From Tachypleus tridentatus (lineage: Eukaryota; Arthropoda; Merostomata; Xiphosura; Limulidae): a stretch of 64,000 bases of DNA. The position numbers were made by a program, and so were the translations under genes. The notes below the pieces were generated by a model. It saw only the letters and a program-made list of their open reading frames with translations. It was not told where the DNA came from and did not search any database. Positions 31,121 to 44,000 of the stretch are shown here, one piece after another. The first letter of the stretch is position 1, and each line of letters starts with the position of its first letter. Location: positions 64,458,326 through 64,522,325 of the forward strand of contig NC_134830.1 in assembly GCF_004210375.1 (NCBI RefSeq). The letters are read 5' to 3'.

Positions 31121-32044
31121 TCGACTAGTCTTTTTAAAACAATTTTCCGTTTTAAATCCCACTGGTCCGTGATAGATCCAAGGTGATCAATGTAATATAC
31201 TTGGTATTTATGAACGTTACTGTTTTTATAAAATTGTAAGTTGTGTATATAGTTTACTTTCTGTTCGGGACCCTCGATGGCCCAGGCTTAAGCTTAAGGG
31301 AGTTACAATGCTAAAATTCGAGGGGCTCGATACCTCAGCGAATACAACGCAAACAGTTTACTGTTTATTTCTGTGCTATGAGAAATGTACCCCGTTTTAG
31401 ATAGATACTAAAGTATTTGTACTCTGTATTTATTTTTATACTACTAAAACATGAATGTAAATTTTAAAATTTGAGACTTCTCTAATAAGTATTTCATTTC
31501 AATAACATTTTAATTTAGAGATTAGTGATATTAAACCATTTTTAAAAATAAAACCATTAGATTTCACACACACACACATTTTTTTCCAGTAAACATCATT
31601 AAACATTGTAACAGTATTTCTGTTTTTCATCTTAAAAATAGGCAATTCTGATTTTGATTTCATGTTATATTTTTGTAGCCTGTGAGAAAAGTCTGGCGTT
31701 TTTGTAGTATTCCTCTGTCACTTTATTATTATAAAGTTTTATTATAATTTTATTGTAATAGAGGAAATGTTTGACTATCGTTAGCTTAATTGGGATAATG
31801 AGAAAGTGATGACAGCTCAACTGTGACCGCAGCAGTTCAAAATTATGGACTACTGTTACTGTGTCTGATGACTTATCCCTAATTTAGTTGGTTCAACTTG
31901 TGTGCCGTTCACATTCAAAACGTAGCAATCAGGCACGCGATATTCAACAGGCATGCCATTTACCATTCTGGCTAGCTTCAGTGTTCAGGATTGACGAGTG
32001 CTGCAAGACACCACTTCTGAAAAAGCTTTGGGAATGTTTTGTGT
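31121..32044. other. Intergenic; decayed short SINE
   Basis: At about 31,263-31,360 a damaged short SINE reads on the + strand (GTTACAATGCTAAAATTCGA, then GGCTCGATACCTCAGCGAAT). The rest, including a (CA)n run near 31,568, shows nothing else. Confidence 0.45.
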
Positions 32045-32303
32045 TTTTGAATATCGTGCAAAGCTACACGAGGGCTATCTGCACTAGCTGTACATAATTT
32101 TGCAGTGTTAGGGTAGAGGGAAGGTAGCTAGTCATCACCGCCAACTCTTGGGCTACTCTTTTACCAACGAATAGTGGGATTGCCTCTCACATTATTACGC
32201 ACCCACATGTAAAAGGGCGAGCATGTTAGATGCGACGGGTATTCGAACCCGTGACACTCAGAATTCAAGTCGAACGCCTTAACCCACCTAGCCATGGGCC
32301 ATC
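32045..32303 (-). repeat. Long tRNA-derived SINE, nearly complete
   Basis: On the minus strand the head (TGGCCCATGGCTAGGTGGGT, TTAAGGCGTT), box B (GGGTTCGAATACC), the central CAATCCCACTATTCGTTGG block and the tail (AGATAGCCCTCGTGTAGCTT) are all present. CpGs are mostly intact. Near 32,220-32,300 it mimics a tRNA on the minus strand but has no intact acceptor stem. Confidence 0.9.
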
Positions 32304-34465
32304 TGGAAATATATTTAAATAGAGATGAATTGTTCTCAATTACAGAAGGATGAAATTAGTAGTTATTTCAATTGTGGCAAAACTATAAAGTACTAAACAA
32401 TGGGAATTCTATTTTATAATAGACCTTCAAGGTTCTTACTTCAAATATTGTTATTACGATGTAGGTGCTCAACAGTAGAAGCCTAACTTCACAGCAAAAT
32501 CTAGTCAGCAAAATTAGACTGCACACATGAAAGCTTCTGTATCTTTCATTGAGAGCATCAGAATATCCATTCAAAACACTGTTTGAACTGTTTAATAAAA
32601 TATTATAATTATATATGATACATGAATTAACTCACGAAACACCAAACATATATGAGCCCTACCAGTGGCGCAGTCTGCGTACTAACAACGCCAGAAACCG
32701 GGTTTTGAAACGGTGGTCAGTCACCTATAGGTCATTGCGGTGTTTTATGCTTAACATCGAACAAAATAAACATAAAACCAGTTTATATTATGGATTTGAT
32801 TTTTTGGCATTCCTAAGCCAAATATGGAGTCCATGTTGTACACATTCCGCACTTCCAGCTGTTGAGTATAACAGTAATTAATTCCGTTGTTTAGTTAAGA
32901 ACATTATTTCTGAACACTATTAAAAATGTCTACAACTAAAATTCGTAATTTTCACTTTACTGTAAAATTCTAAAATATGTGATTAATTAGACTAACTGTT
33001 CTTAAAAGGGCGATTGCTCTTAATTTCGGCCAATGAGTAAGTTTTATTTACTTCTCTAATTTTTCTAAAGATTGCAATTCTTCATTCTTTCTATTTACAT
33101 AAAATTCTAGAATTTTAATGTTTTAATAATTCACATGGAAATTCTTAGAAGGGGCAAAAGTGTTGTTAAGAGTGTACTAAATAGTGTATAGTGTGAATTT
33201 ATGAATATTATAATAAATTTGACAATATTTGTTCGTTTGAAAAGAACTAAAGTTCTTTGAATACTGAATTGTTCGAAGGTTCTCAATGGTCTTACGTTGA
33301 ATATTTTCCAACTGGAATGTTTCTTCGTAGTGATAGTAATAGGGGAAAGCCCCACATTAAATATCAACTACATCACGTGTTTCATTAAAACATTCAGCTC
33401 GCAGATGAATATCGTCCTTTTATAATTTTAGAAATTGGCCAACTTTATGTCAAAAATTTCCACCTAACGAAACATAATTCAGTCTTTGACTTGTCGTGCT
33501 AGCATTAAAGCCAGTGAAAAATGAGAACATTTGAAAACTGCTCATTAGGAGTTACTTTCGTTATTTCAAATTCATGATAATATTTTCTATCAAAAACAGT
33601 CTGTTTTAAAGCTTCTTGATTTGTCTTGTATATAAATCCCTTTATCATTCTAAAAGGAAATAAAAAAAAACTTTTCCCAGCTCTTTGGTGGCTCAATGAA
33701 GGATCATAGTACTAAAAATCGAGTTTTGATACCAGCGGCAGACATAGCACAGGTAACCTATTATTTAGATTTGTGTTTAGAAAAGTCAATTTATTTACAC
33801 GTTTAAAAGGAAAGCTCATTCTTCAGGTATCGTTTAAACAATGTAATAAATTTTAGTATTGTAAATGCTTCGGTCCTCAAACTGTGACAATTATCAATAT
33901 TCGAATATAGCTCTTCTTCAAGTGGCGCTAGTGATAAAGGTATTTTTAGAGTTTTGCTACTTAGGTTGTTTTAATGTCATTGAATCACTCATTTTTCGCC
34001 TCTCCAAATAGGTGTATCTTTGGCCTTACATTCGTTTTGTTTTTTTCCTTATACATCAAACAAATATCTTGTGACGAAGGACATTGCTTCACCAGTTACG
34101 TAGATCTTATGACACTTGAACTTTGACCCAGTCAATGAAACTTTAAGATGGTTACAAGTGGACTTACGTCAATATTTTATGTGGCAAGGTTGTTAGAATT
34201 TTAAGAAATTAAAATAAATATGTTGATTAACAATAAAACAGTTCTTTCTTTTTCGTTTTTATGTAATTCTGTATCTTGAAGCATTGACTAAATTGCTGTT
34301 TTAGAAATAACATTTTTTTACGATACACTTAATGGTTTAGCGCAAAGCCCAAACATTTTATGGTTTACTTGTGATATTGAATTGGAACTTCTGGTTCTTT
34401 TACTTGTTGGTAAGTTATAAAATATTAGATGCTTTTAGAATACTCTTTTTAAATACAATTCAGTA
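32304..34465. other. Region upstream of MAT, fragments of short SINEs only
   Basis: Decayed short SINEs are visible at about 32,661-32,720 (GCGCAGTCTGCGTACTAAC, then CCAGAAACCGGGTTTTG) and about 33,683-33,785 (TTTGGTGGCTCAATG, CATAGCACAGGTAACCTA). I see no exon. Confidence 0.45.
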
Positions 34466-34575
34466 CCCCTGCTGGTATATCAGTAAGTCTAGGGATTTAC
34501 AACGCTAAAATCAGGATTCGATTCTTCTCGGTGGACTCGGTAAATAACCCGATGTAGCTTTGGTATAAGAAAACA
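34466..34575 (+). repeat. Short tRNA-derived SINE with 12-bp target duplication
   Basis: The body reads CAGTAAGTCTAGGGATTTAC, GCTAAAATCAGGATTCGATT, CTCGGTGGACTCGG and tail GATGTAGCTTTGGTATAAGA. TACAATTCAGTA flanks both ends (34,454-34,465; 34,576-34,587). It lies about 250 bp upstream of the MAT transcription start and so is part of the MAT upstream region. Confidence 0.9.
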
Positions 34576-34803
34576 TACAATTCAGTAATTTTTTTCTTTG
34601 TGGCAATAAATTTAGTAGTTATCTAACTTAATATTTCCCTGCTATTTGATCCCAGTATATTCTAAACAAACCATTAATACTCAAGTCGAGGACAGTACGT
34701 AGAAGTTATGTTTTTTTCTCATTTTTAAAACCATGTGATTTCACTTGCATCACGATGTCTTCAAGTTTTGCCCCTTAAGATCACGTGACATTGGAGTTGT
34801 GCA

Positions 34804-34833
34804 TATAAGCTGCGGCTGCTGGTTGTATCAGTC
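34804..34833 (+). promoter_or_regulatory. MAT core promoter: TATA box and initiator
   Basis: TATAAG at 34,804-34,809 lies 26 bases before the A of TCAGTC (34,828-34,833), which fits the arthropod initiator consensus TCAGTY. The predicted start at 34,830 leaves a 52-nt 5' UTR before the ATG at 34,882. TATA-to-start spacing is within the usual 24-31 range. I saw no downstream promoter element. Confidence 0.65.
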
Positions 34834-34881
34834 TCTCGATTTTGAGACTTAAGCCGTGTTGTTTACAAGAGAAGTAAAGAC

Positions 34882-35077
34882 ATGACAACAGACCTTGGAG
34901 CCGGAATTCCTTCGAGTCAGTCCTTCAACAGTTTTATGGAGATGCATCAGCACCTCCATCAAGACACCGATGGGCTACCTAGCTGGCCTGTCCACGTGCA
35001 CGATGGTTATATGGAACATCCGGGTCGTGGAGAGGTGTTTTTATTTACCTCAGAATCTGTAGGAGAGGGTCATCCAG
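34882..35077 (+). CDS. MAT: MAT exon 1 (start codon, N-terminal extension, SESVGEGHP)
   Basis: The exon has 65 codons plus one base of the Asp of GHPDK; donor GTAACT. Residues 1-52 or so are poorly conserved and include HQHLH at 22-26 and HVH at 38-40. Conservation begins at [14 protein letters not shown] second in-frame ATG at codon 44 would give a more usual length. Confidence 0.93.
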
Positions 35078-38000
35078 GTAACTTGCAATAATATCTTATT
35101 TCTGTGAGTGTGAAACAACCATTTGAGGTTTTGCTATAGGGCCACGTATGTATGCTTACTTCGTTAGTTTCAAATAAAATTGTAAACACACAAAGAAGTT
35201 TAATAGATATTAACGATAAATATGGTTGTTTTTATTCAACATAAAGTGAAGTCGTATTTTGGTTAAACGTTGAACCTTTTGTTTCATCATAAAAATATGT
35301 GAAACTGTAGTTGAGATGTTTTTCCACTACTTAATTTATTTTTGTGAAATGCATTCTACTTTAATGATCGAAGTAACAAGAGTCGTTTTGTGTAAAGGCT
35401 TCGAAAGAGGTATTCTTCAAGCAAGACATTTTCCCTCTAATGAAATAGATTCCAAATACAAATCGAGATCTTGTACAGTCTCGTGGTTAGGACACTCGAT
35501 TAGGACACTGCAATCTTTGGGTAGTAGATTCGAATCCAGTCATCGCACATGCTTGCCCTTTCAGCAGCGAGAACTTCATAATGTGACAGTCAATCCAATT
35601 ATTTGTTTGTAAATGGTAGTGAGTGATACTGATTAGCTGACATTATTTTTGTTTATCAATTCAAAATTAGGGACGACTTGCACAGATAGCCATTGAATAG
35701 CTTTATATGCGGCCCGGCATGGCCAGGTGGTTAAGGCATTCGACTTGTAAACCGAGGGTCGCGGGTTCGAATCTCCGTCACACCAAACATGCTCACCCTT
35801 TCAGCCGTGGGGCGTTATAATGTGACGGTCAATCCCACTATTCGATGGTAAAAGAGTAATCCAAAACTTGACGGTTGGTAGTGATCACTAACTGCCTTCT
35901 CACTAGTCTTACATTACTAAATTAGGGACGGTTAGCGCAGATAGCGCTCGTGTAGCTTTGTGCGAAATTAAAAACGAACCAAGCTTTGTGGGAAATTGAA
36001 TAAACAAACCAAAAGCCAAGAAAATTACGATGAAGTAGTAATATCGTATTGCATTGTTCTCAAATATGGAAAGTATAAAAGCAAATATTAATTGTGTAAG
36101 TTGTGCTGTACCTGATACTTATCCGTTGTGTAACCTTAAATAACTTGTTTATTTAAGATTTATCTAAAAATCACTTTAATACCTATTGGGGGCTCGGCAT
36201 GGCCAGGTAGTTAAGGCACTCGACTCTTAATCCTAGAGTCGCGGGTTCGAATCCCTCTCACACCGAACATGCTCGTTCTTTCAGCCTTGGGGACGTTATA
36301 ATGTGACGGTCAATCCCACTATTCGATGGTAAAAGAGTAGCCCAATAGTTGGCGGTAGGTGGTGATGACTAGCTGCCTTCCATCTAGTCTTATACTGCTA
36401 AATTATGGACGGCTAGCGCATATAGCCCTCGTGTAGTGCCCCATACTAGCACAGCGGTATGTTTGCAGACTTACACAACTAGAAACTGGGTTTTGATACC
36501 TGTTATGGGCAGAACAAAGATAGATCATTGTGTAGCTTTGGGCTTAATGCCAAACAAACCCTCGTGTAGGTTTGCGCGAAATTCAAAACCAAACAAACTA
36601 TCCAAATGTTGTCGATGAAGAAATACACAAATATTCGAACGTATCAACTATACCAGATAGACCCCTACATAGTACAATAACGTACTTCGATAAAAATTGG
36701 ATGAAAAACGAATTACTATGCGAACCAAACAGGTACCTCATACATGATGAAGTTAGTCCCAAACATCTCTCCCAGGTCAATATACATTTTAAGTATAAAA
36801 CAATAAGTAAATAAAAATAAAAAATAAATATATAATAAAAATGTATATGTGTGTGTGTGTGTGTGTGTATATATAATAATTTTTTTTAAAAAATTAAAAA
36901 GTGCCACCAATAAGCTTGAAATCTTGCTGATAGGGCAAAATAATACCCATATTTGTATCACAATACATGGACATTGCCCTGAAAAGGGTCGGAGAAATAT
37001 TTAGTTCAATCTGACTCAAAAATGAAATAACTATCAATATCAAATACTGCAAGACCGCATAAGTACGGGAAGGAGGAAGAGATCAAAGATAACCTGACCC
37101 TCTAGGGTACGAACACATCATACCCAAACACCGAGAGAGAGTTGTTGAAGAAAGCAACAATGGACATTATGGACAGTACTCGTATTAGCAGAAGGGAAGA
37201 TTACGTTAACAGTAATATTCATATTTGTTATATTGTACCTTTGCAGTACTATATGTAATTGGTGTTGACAAAGAATGTTAAAATCATTCGGGTATATGGA
37301 ATTCTACGCATAAAATAATACGGCTTTAAATGTTTGAGCTACTTCAAAGAATAATATTATTATTTTCAGTGATAGTTTGTTATATATATTTAACCCTTAA
37401 ATTATAATTATCGATTTGTTTCATTATTTCCGAGGTTTACTATGGGGGTATACGTATTGCATCATATTAAGATATTTCGTTTTTGCTTGTTGTAACGCTC
37501 AGTGTAAAGAACTGAACAAAAACATTACGGGAAACCACTCAATTTTATGGTAAGATCCATAGAAGATCCAATTATTAAGTGTAATATTGCAGTATTTTTG
37601 TTTATGTATTTTTTCTGTGACTCGTATGTTTTTAAGTACCTGTAACTAACAAGCAGTTTATAGCGTAAACAGTTTATAAAAGTGTGTTAAAAGGCCGATG
37701 GGGTACATGTAAGTAATTTCTGAATTGGTAAGAAATATGTTTCAAAATCTCCCGTGTCACGTGTGTTTACGTTATTAATTGAAATGCCTTGTACTTTGAA
37801 CTAGAAAGACGGTGACCTTTCAACAGCAACTGGGACTTAAGGGTTGACAAGTACAACAAAAAAGTGGTTAAAACCGGTTTTATGCGGTTCTACGTGATGA
37901 CTTTAGATTTTTATACAAGATATCAGTTTTTCTAATTTAGATCTGTAACACTATTAAATTTAGATAACCATATATTTTTCACTTTGTTCTCAAGGGGTTT

Positions 38001-41000
38001 CCCGCTGGAACAGCGGTAAGCGTTTAAATTTACAACGCTGATATCAGGGGTTCCATTCCCCTCGGTGGACACAGCAGATAGCCCGATATGGTTTTGCTAT
38101 AAGAGAAATACAAACAAAGTGTTTTCGAAGAATACCTTCACACATCGGAGAAATTCGGAAACGACCTTGAGGTTTGAACTTGTTGACGAATAACTAATAT
38201 CACTATTTAGAATTAAAAAAAAAAAATTACAAAGTCAATCAATATATTCAACAAAACATTGAACTGAAGCACTTATCAAAGAACTTTTATGACCTATAAA
38301 ATTTTAATAACGAAAACTTAAAGAACTGGTGTTTTCTGGAGTATTGAGATCGATTTTTGACTTGTGAATAATGTTTTTTATTATACAGTCAGCACTGAAA
38401 ACCTAAAGAAACAAACAAACAAAAACAGCATTGAAACTTGATATTGATAACTTTATACAATTATTTTGAATAAGAAAAAAAATTATGTTGTCTACCATTT
38501 AATTTTCTAAGTATACGGTAAGAGGGAAGAAACAACACTTCTTTTTTAACAACGAACTGCTGAGGGACAGTTATAGTTTTAGTTTAACACTTCCACACAG
38601 TTTAACCTCACAGTGGTACAGCAGTATGTCTTTGGACTAAAAAAATACCTTTCTTTCTGGAGTGCATTTTATTCTTTTCCTATTCCAGTTTATATATTTC
38701 AACGGCTTTTCCTTTTTCCTTAGTCTAGAAACTAATTCTTGATTCTTTATGTCGCGTGGAAATCTTCTGAAGAGCAATCTTAATTAAAAAAAACAAGTTT
38801 CTAAATCCTTTGCAATATGATTGTCATAGCATCGCGAGTTTAAAGGTCAACAGATCGATGATATTCATTGTTTTACGTCCAAATTATCTGGCTAATGGAG
38901 TTAAATAGGGGGGATGGGACTGTTTTGCATGGCATTATGTAGTTCTATCAGAAAAGTGGAATATTTTGAGGTTGCTAAAATTGACCCCTTAGTAGAGTGT
39001 CCTAAAATGACATACTTTTAGGATCAAAAGTTAAGAATAGAAATGTCGAGAAAATGATATCAGTTATTGTTTCGAAATACGTTAATGTATTATATATATT
39101 TATATATGTGTGTATGTATGACAGGAAGTGGGGACTGGTGGAAATTTAGAGTTTTGTTTTAGAAACATTTTTAGTTGATCAAAAATGTATTTGTTTATGT
39201 AGAAAAAAATTCACACTATTATAAAAATAGCAATAGTACTTTTTGTTAATTGTACAATCAAAAAAATATGTTTTGTTTAAATAATTTATCCAGTATCACT
39301 GTCATACATGCAGACTTATTATTCGAAACATTTGATGGCGTTCATATATCAATATATCCATCCATTCCATAGGGTAGAAAAGAAATGTATTTGTAGGCAT
39401 TAGCAAATAATATATTTTTCGATTATGTACGATAAATTTACTTCTGGGCAAGCTCTATTTTTTTTAATGTTGTCTTATGACTAATGTGTTATTTTCAGTA
39501 CATATATTTGTTTGGACGTGTTATCTTAAACATATCAGGAACGTTTTCACTTAGCACCATAATACTACAATGTTTCCAATACTTTTTCGATCAGCTCATC
39601 TTCAGTTGAATAAGATAACCTGTATTATTATTATAGTGTATGTATTATTGGGCCGTATCTAAAAACTATTAACGCTATGGAGCATTCAGTGCCATTGTAC
39701 ATTTTTACACTAGTCACGAAAAAGCATTTAGCGTCGGTTAAAAGTAAAATCATCAAAGGATAACATTTATATACTGCATAGCAGATGCTGAGAACTGATA
39801 GTAGTTTGGAAATTACAATACAACCTACAAACTTATCAAACATGGACATATGTTTGCTTCTCGTAGTCTGAAAATGTGTGACTTGCGTGATTAGGATGCT
39901 ACAGTCTCATAGATGAAGGTATCTTGCACGGTCTGGTAGTTAGCACGTTCGACTCGCAATCTGTAGCTCGCGGGATCGAAACCCTTTGTCAAAACTCCTC
40001 GCTCTTTTTGTCCTGGAGGCGTTATAATATGATAAGTAGTCTCACTATTCGTTGGTAAGAGTAACCCAGGAGTTGTCAGTGGGTGTTACTAACTGCCCTC
40101 TTTCTCTGAAAATTAGGAACGGCTCGCGCGTATAGTCCTCGTGTAGCTTCGCGCGAAACTCAACAAACATACTTTGAATCATAACGATCCTCAAATACTG
40201 CTTGATTCCTATTTCTATTAAGAACATAAGTATAACAATCTTGTACAAAATGTTACATGTTAGAATCACTAAATGAAATTATTGTAATGTAATGATGAAC
40301 TGTTAATTTCAATAGGTTCTAAAGACTCTAGTCTGTGTATGTTGGGAATTTTTGTGTATGAGTATGTGTAGTTTGTTAGTTAGTTCTTAGTAGCACCTTT
40401 AGTACTCATAATTCAAATATAAATACTACAGGACGATTTATTTTTTCCTAATAGATAAAATGTGTGATCAAATCAGTGACGCCATTTTAGACGCGCATTT
40501 ATCCCAAGACCCAGATGCAAAGGTAGCGTGCGGTAAGTAAACTGATAAATCAAATATTATAACTAGATGTAAAGTAAAAATAATTATATCACAACAGTCA
40601 AAGAGCTATTCTATGCCGATTATTCAGTGTATCTTGTTACCAAGCCGGTTATCTGAGTCTACTTATTTCAACACCACCATTATATTTCATTCTTAGACAC
40701 GGAAATATATATATCTATATATGTGTGTGTGTGTGTTTGCACATATAATCATATATTATTAAGTATAGTTTAGTAATTTATTGCTTCTTGTGATTAAACA
40801 AAATTCATAAACTAGCTCTTATTTACTTCTCAGTGATTATATTGTTTTAACGGTAATTAAATATATTATAAAAAAACCCAGAACAAAACCCGTAAATATA
40901 AAGGACTATTACACTAAGTATACACACATTATCGTCGTGCTAAGAATCGTGTGCTTACGTGTGTGTTTCAACGATGTGTTTAATATCAAAATTGCACTAT

Positions 41001-44000
41001 TATTACTAACCCTAATGTTTTACAACACACTGTAACTGGAAAAAAATAGAAACATCTGCTTACAGACATCCATTCTCTCCCAGATATTAAATAGACTAGA
41101 TTTTCAGCTAACTGATTTAATGCTTTATTACGATTGTGTCTTTATCATGTTATATATATTATATGAATACATGTAAGCTGTCAAGCAATTTGAAAAACAA
41201 AACAACTGACTGAACTGATTTTCAAAGAGGACAGATTAACAGATGATTTAGTGATTTACATTGCTCAGCTTCTTGGTTCTGACAGTGGTTCTAAAATAGA
41301 CAGTGTTAGAGGTTATTAATGGCTATGACTAGGCATGGCCAGGTAGGTTAAGGCGTTCGACTCATAATCTGAGGGTCGTGGCTTCGAATCCCTGTCGCAC
41401 TAAACATGCTCGCCCTATCAGCCGTGGAGGCGTTATTATGTAACGGTCAATCCCACTATTCATTGGTAAAAAAGTAGCTCAAGAGTTGGCGGTGGGTGGT
41501 GATGACTAGTTGCCTTCCCTCTAGAATTACACTGCTAAATTAGGGACGGCTAGCGCAGATAGCCCTCGTGTGGCTTTGCGCGAAATTCAAAAACAAACAA
41601 ACAAACAAACCATTAATGGCTATTAATCCACAATTTCTCATCAGGTAAATGGCTGGAAGGTTATCTTGAGACCGTCATTCTCTTTGTCAAAGTGTGTCAT
41701 CGAAGAATGTAACTTAGATCCTCAGCATACGTTTCAGGAGCTTTCAGATGTCCTTACTATAAAAAGAGTAGCCTTGCGTGAAATTCAAAACAAACAAACA
41801 AACCTTACTATGAAGAACTGGAATAGTCACATTGCGAAGGCAGGACTACACGTTAATAAGTCGTTTCCACCGGATGTTTCTACTTTTTTGTTCACCCCCC
41901 CCCACAAACGATGTAACCAAATTTATATTTTTTTAGCTATTCCTTTAGCGTTAAAGGAGTTTTTTTTTCTGTTATCGCAGAGTTACAAAAGTTTAATTTA
42001 TTAAGTACATACAACATTGATAATAATTATAAAAATAGTAATAAAATAGGTGTATAATGCAAATATTAGCTTGCATTGTTGATTAAAAAAGTTGTGAAAC
42101 TATAAAGCCCAAACCCTTTAAAAGTTTTGTCTCCAGGATAAGTTTTTACAAGAGACACAACAATCCAGTAGAGACCTTACGATGACTTGCCTATCTGTAA
42201 GTGTAGTGTGCATGTTACCTTCAGAATAAAAACATAAACAGTAAAAATAAGTAGCCGATTTGTGTCTGGTCAAGCTTTATTGTTTAGGATAAATGGAACT
42301 AACCAAACGATTGAAACCGATATTGACCTTCAAAACATGGGATGAGATGAGCTAGAGGAAGGTGTTTTTTCAGATGAATCCAAATTGTAGTTCTTTGACA
42401 AGTATCAACGATGGGAGACTAATACACGAGTGCTATGCACCTTAGCTAATGTTATTCGATAACCTAAACATAATTGATGACACCCTGATCGCTGACAGGT
42501 ACAAAACGTTTTATCTTTCAACGAGTGAGCGATTCTAAGCACGTAGAAAACGTGGTAAAACGATACCTAATCTGAGGAAAACAATGAAACATTCGCAGCA
42601 ACCGCTTGGTCTGAAAAACGTCCAATGAAATAACTTAAAATAACTTAACAAAGTTATATTAATTATAACTTAATATAAATAAATAACTTAAATATATGAC
42701 ATTTGGAACAGTATTTCATGATCGCATGTTGAAAAACTCGTAAAAACGGACGAACTGCTCTGTTTGGGAAATACCAAAATATTAATGCATTGTATAGCTC
42801 GTTTATTACTAATCTGTATTTTTTGTAATAATTATCTTGAGCCATTTAATTGCAAGAAAATATTTTTCTTTACCCCTATACGTATATCACCTTGGGTTTC
42901 TATAATTATTTTTCTTTACCCTATACGTATATCACCTTGAGATTTTGTAATTATTTTCAATACTGTATATCAATATTTAAAGTAGGCAAAGCACATTGAA
43001 TGCAATAAAATATTCATACGAGACATTAACTAATTTATCAGTGGTTTTGATAAATGTGGATTATTTCGCAAACGTAAGAATAGTTTCATTTTAAACAAAT
43101 CTATTACGTCGCTTAAATTAATTCATGATCAGGGGCGTAGATTTTTTACATCGGATGGGGGGGATGATTTTTGCAACCACTTATATGGACTGTTCAATTT
43201 GCAAATTGGTAATCTCTGATTACGTGAACCTGAAAGCTGTAAACATGCAGTCACAGAGTAATCTTGTTGCCACGATACTTGCATGTATACTTAGGCCTAC
43301 TGACTGATACTTACGAACTATTGCTTAGATCGAAAAGCTTAGAAGCACGCCTATATTAAAGATGTACATTTCGGCTACTGAAAAAGCCTACATCTAAGTC
43401 TAATTATGTAATTCGATTGATAAAAACACGAGAATCACAAGTACAAACACACAATTTGTAGGTCTGTGATGCAATAAAACAATTCAACAGACCAAACTGT
43501 AGAGGGGGGATGATTGTATGAACCATACCCCCCACCTAAAATGAAGGGGGAATGTATCCCCCATCCCCCAGGATCTACACTCCTGTTCATAATCACTGAA
43601 TGTAACCGAAATAAATGATCTTATATATTAAGTTACGTGTTGTATAAGTTAATATATCAAGAGGTTTTTACCGTGTTGAGTTGCATTGATATTTCTGTAT
43701 GTTAGAGGAAAGTCTCCAATGTAATATTTTTGTTCGCGTCATCGAAATCGAAGTAAATAGAATAACCCATCGCATGCTTTTATCACATATATTACAATGC
43801 TAGTAAAACGTTAAGAGACAAAACAAAACCTAATCACTTAAGTTCTTTCACCTGCAGAATGTGTAACTAAAACGGGTATGGTTCTTTTATGTGGAGAGAT
43901 CACTTCCAAGACACACGTGGATTATCAGAGGGTTGTTCGAAACACTATTAAGCATATTGGTTACGACGATTCTTCTAAAGGTAAGCTGCTTTATTGGGTT

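Noticed and set aside
32615-32881. 88-codon frame on the + strand
   Set aside because: It runs through a decayed short SINE and has no family resemblance.
35316-35612. 98-codon frame on the + strand
   Set aside because: The second half is SINE sequence read as protein.
35711-35800. tRNA-like sequence with box A and box B
   Set aside because: It is the head of a SINE followed by the same body seen in many other copies; no intact cloverleaf or acceptor stem. The same applies at 32,220-32,303, 41,327, 50,480-50,564, 54,258 and 61,834.
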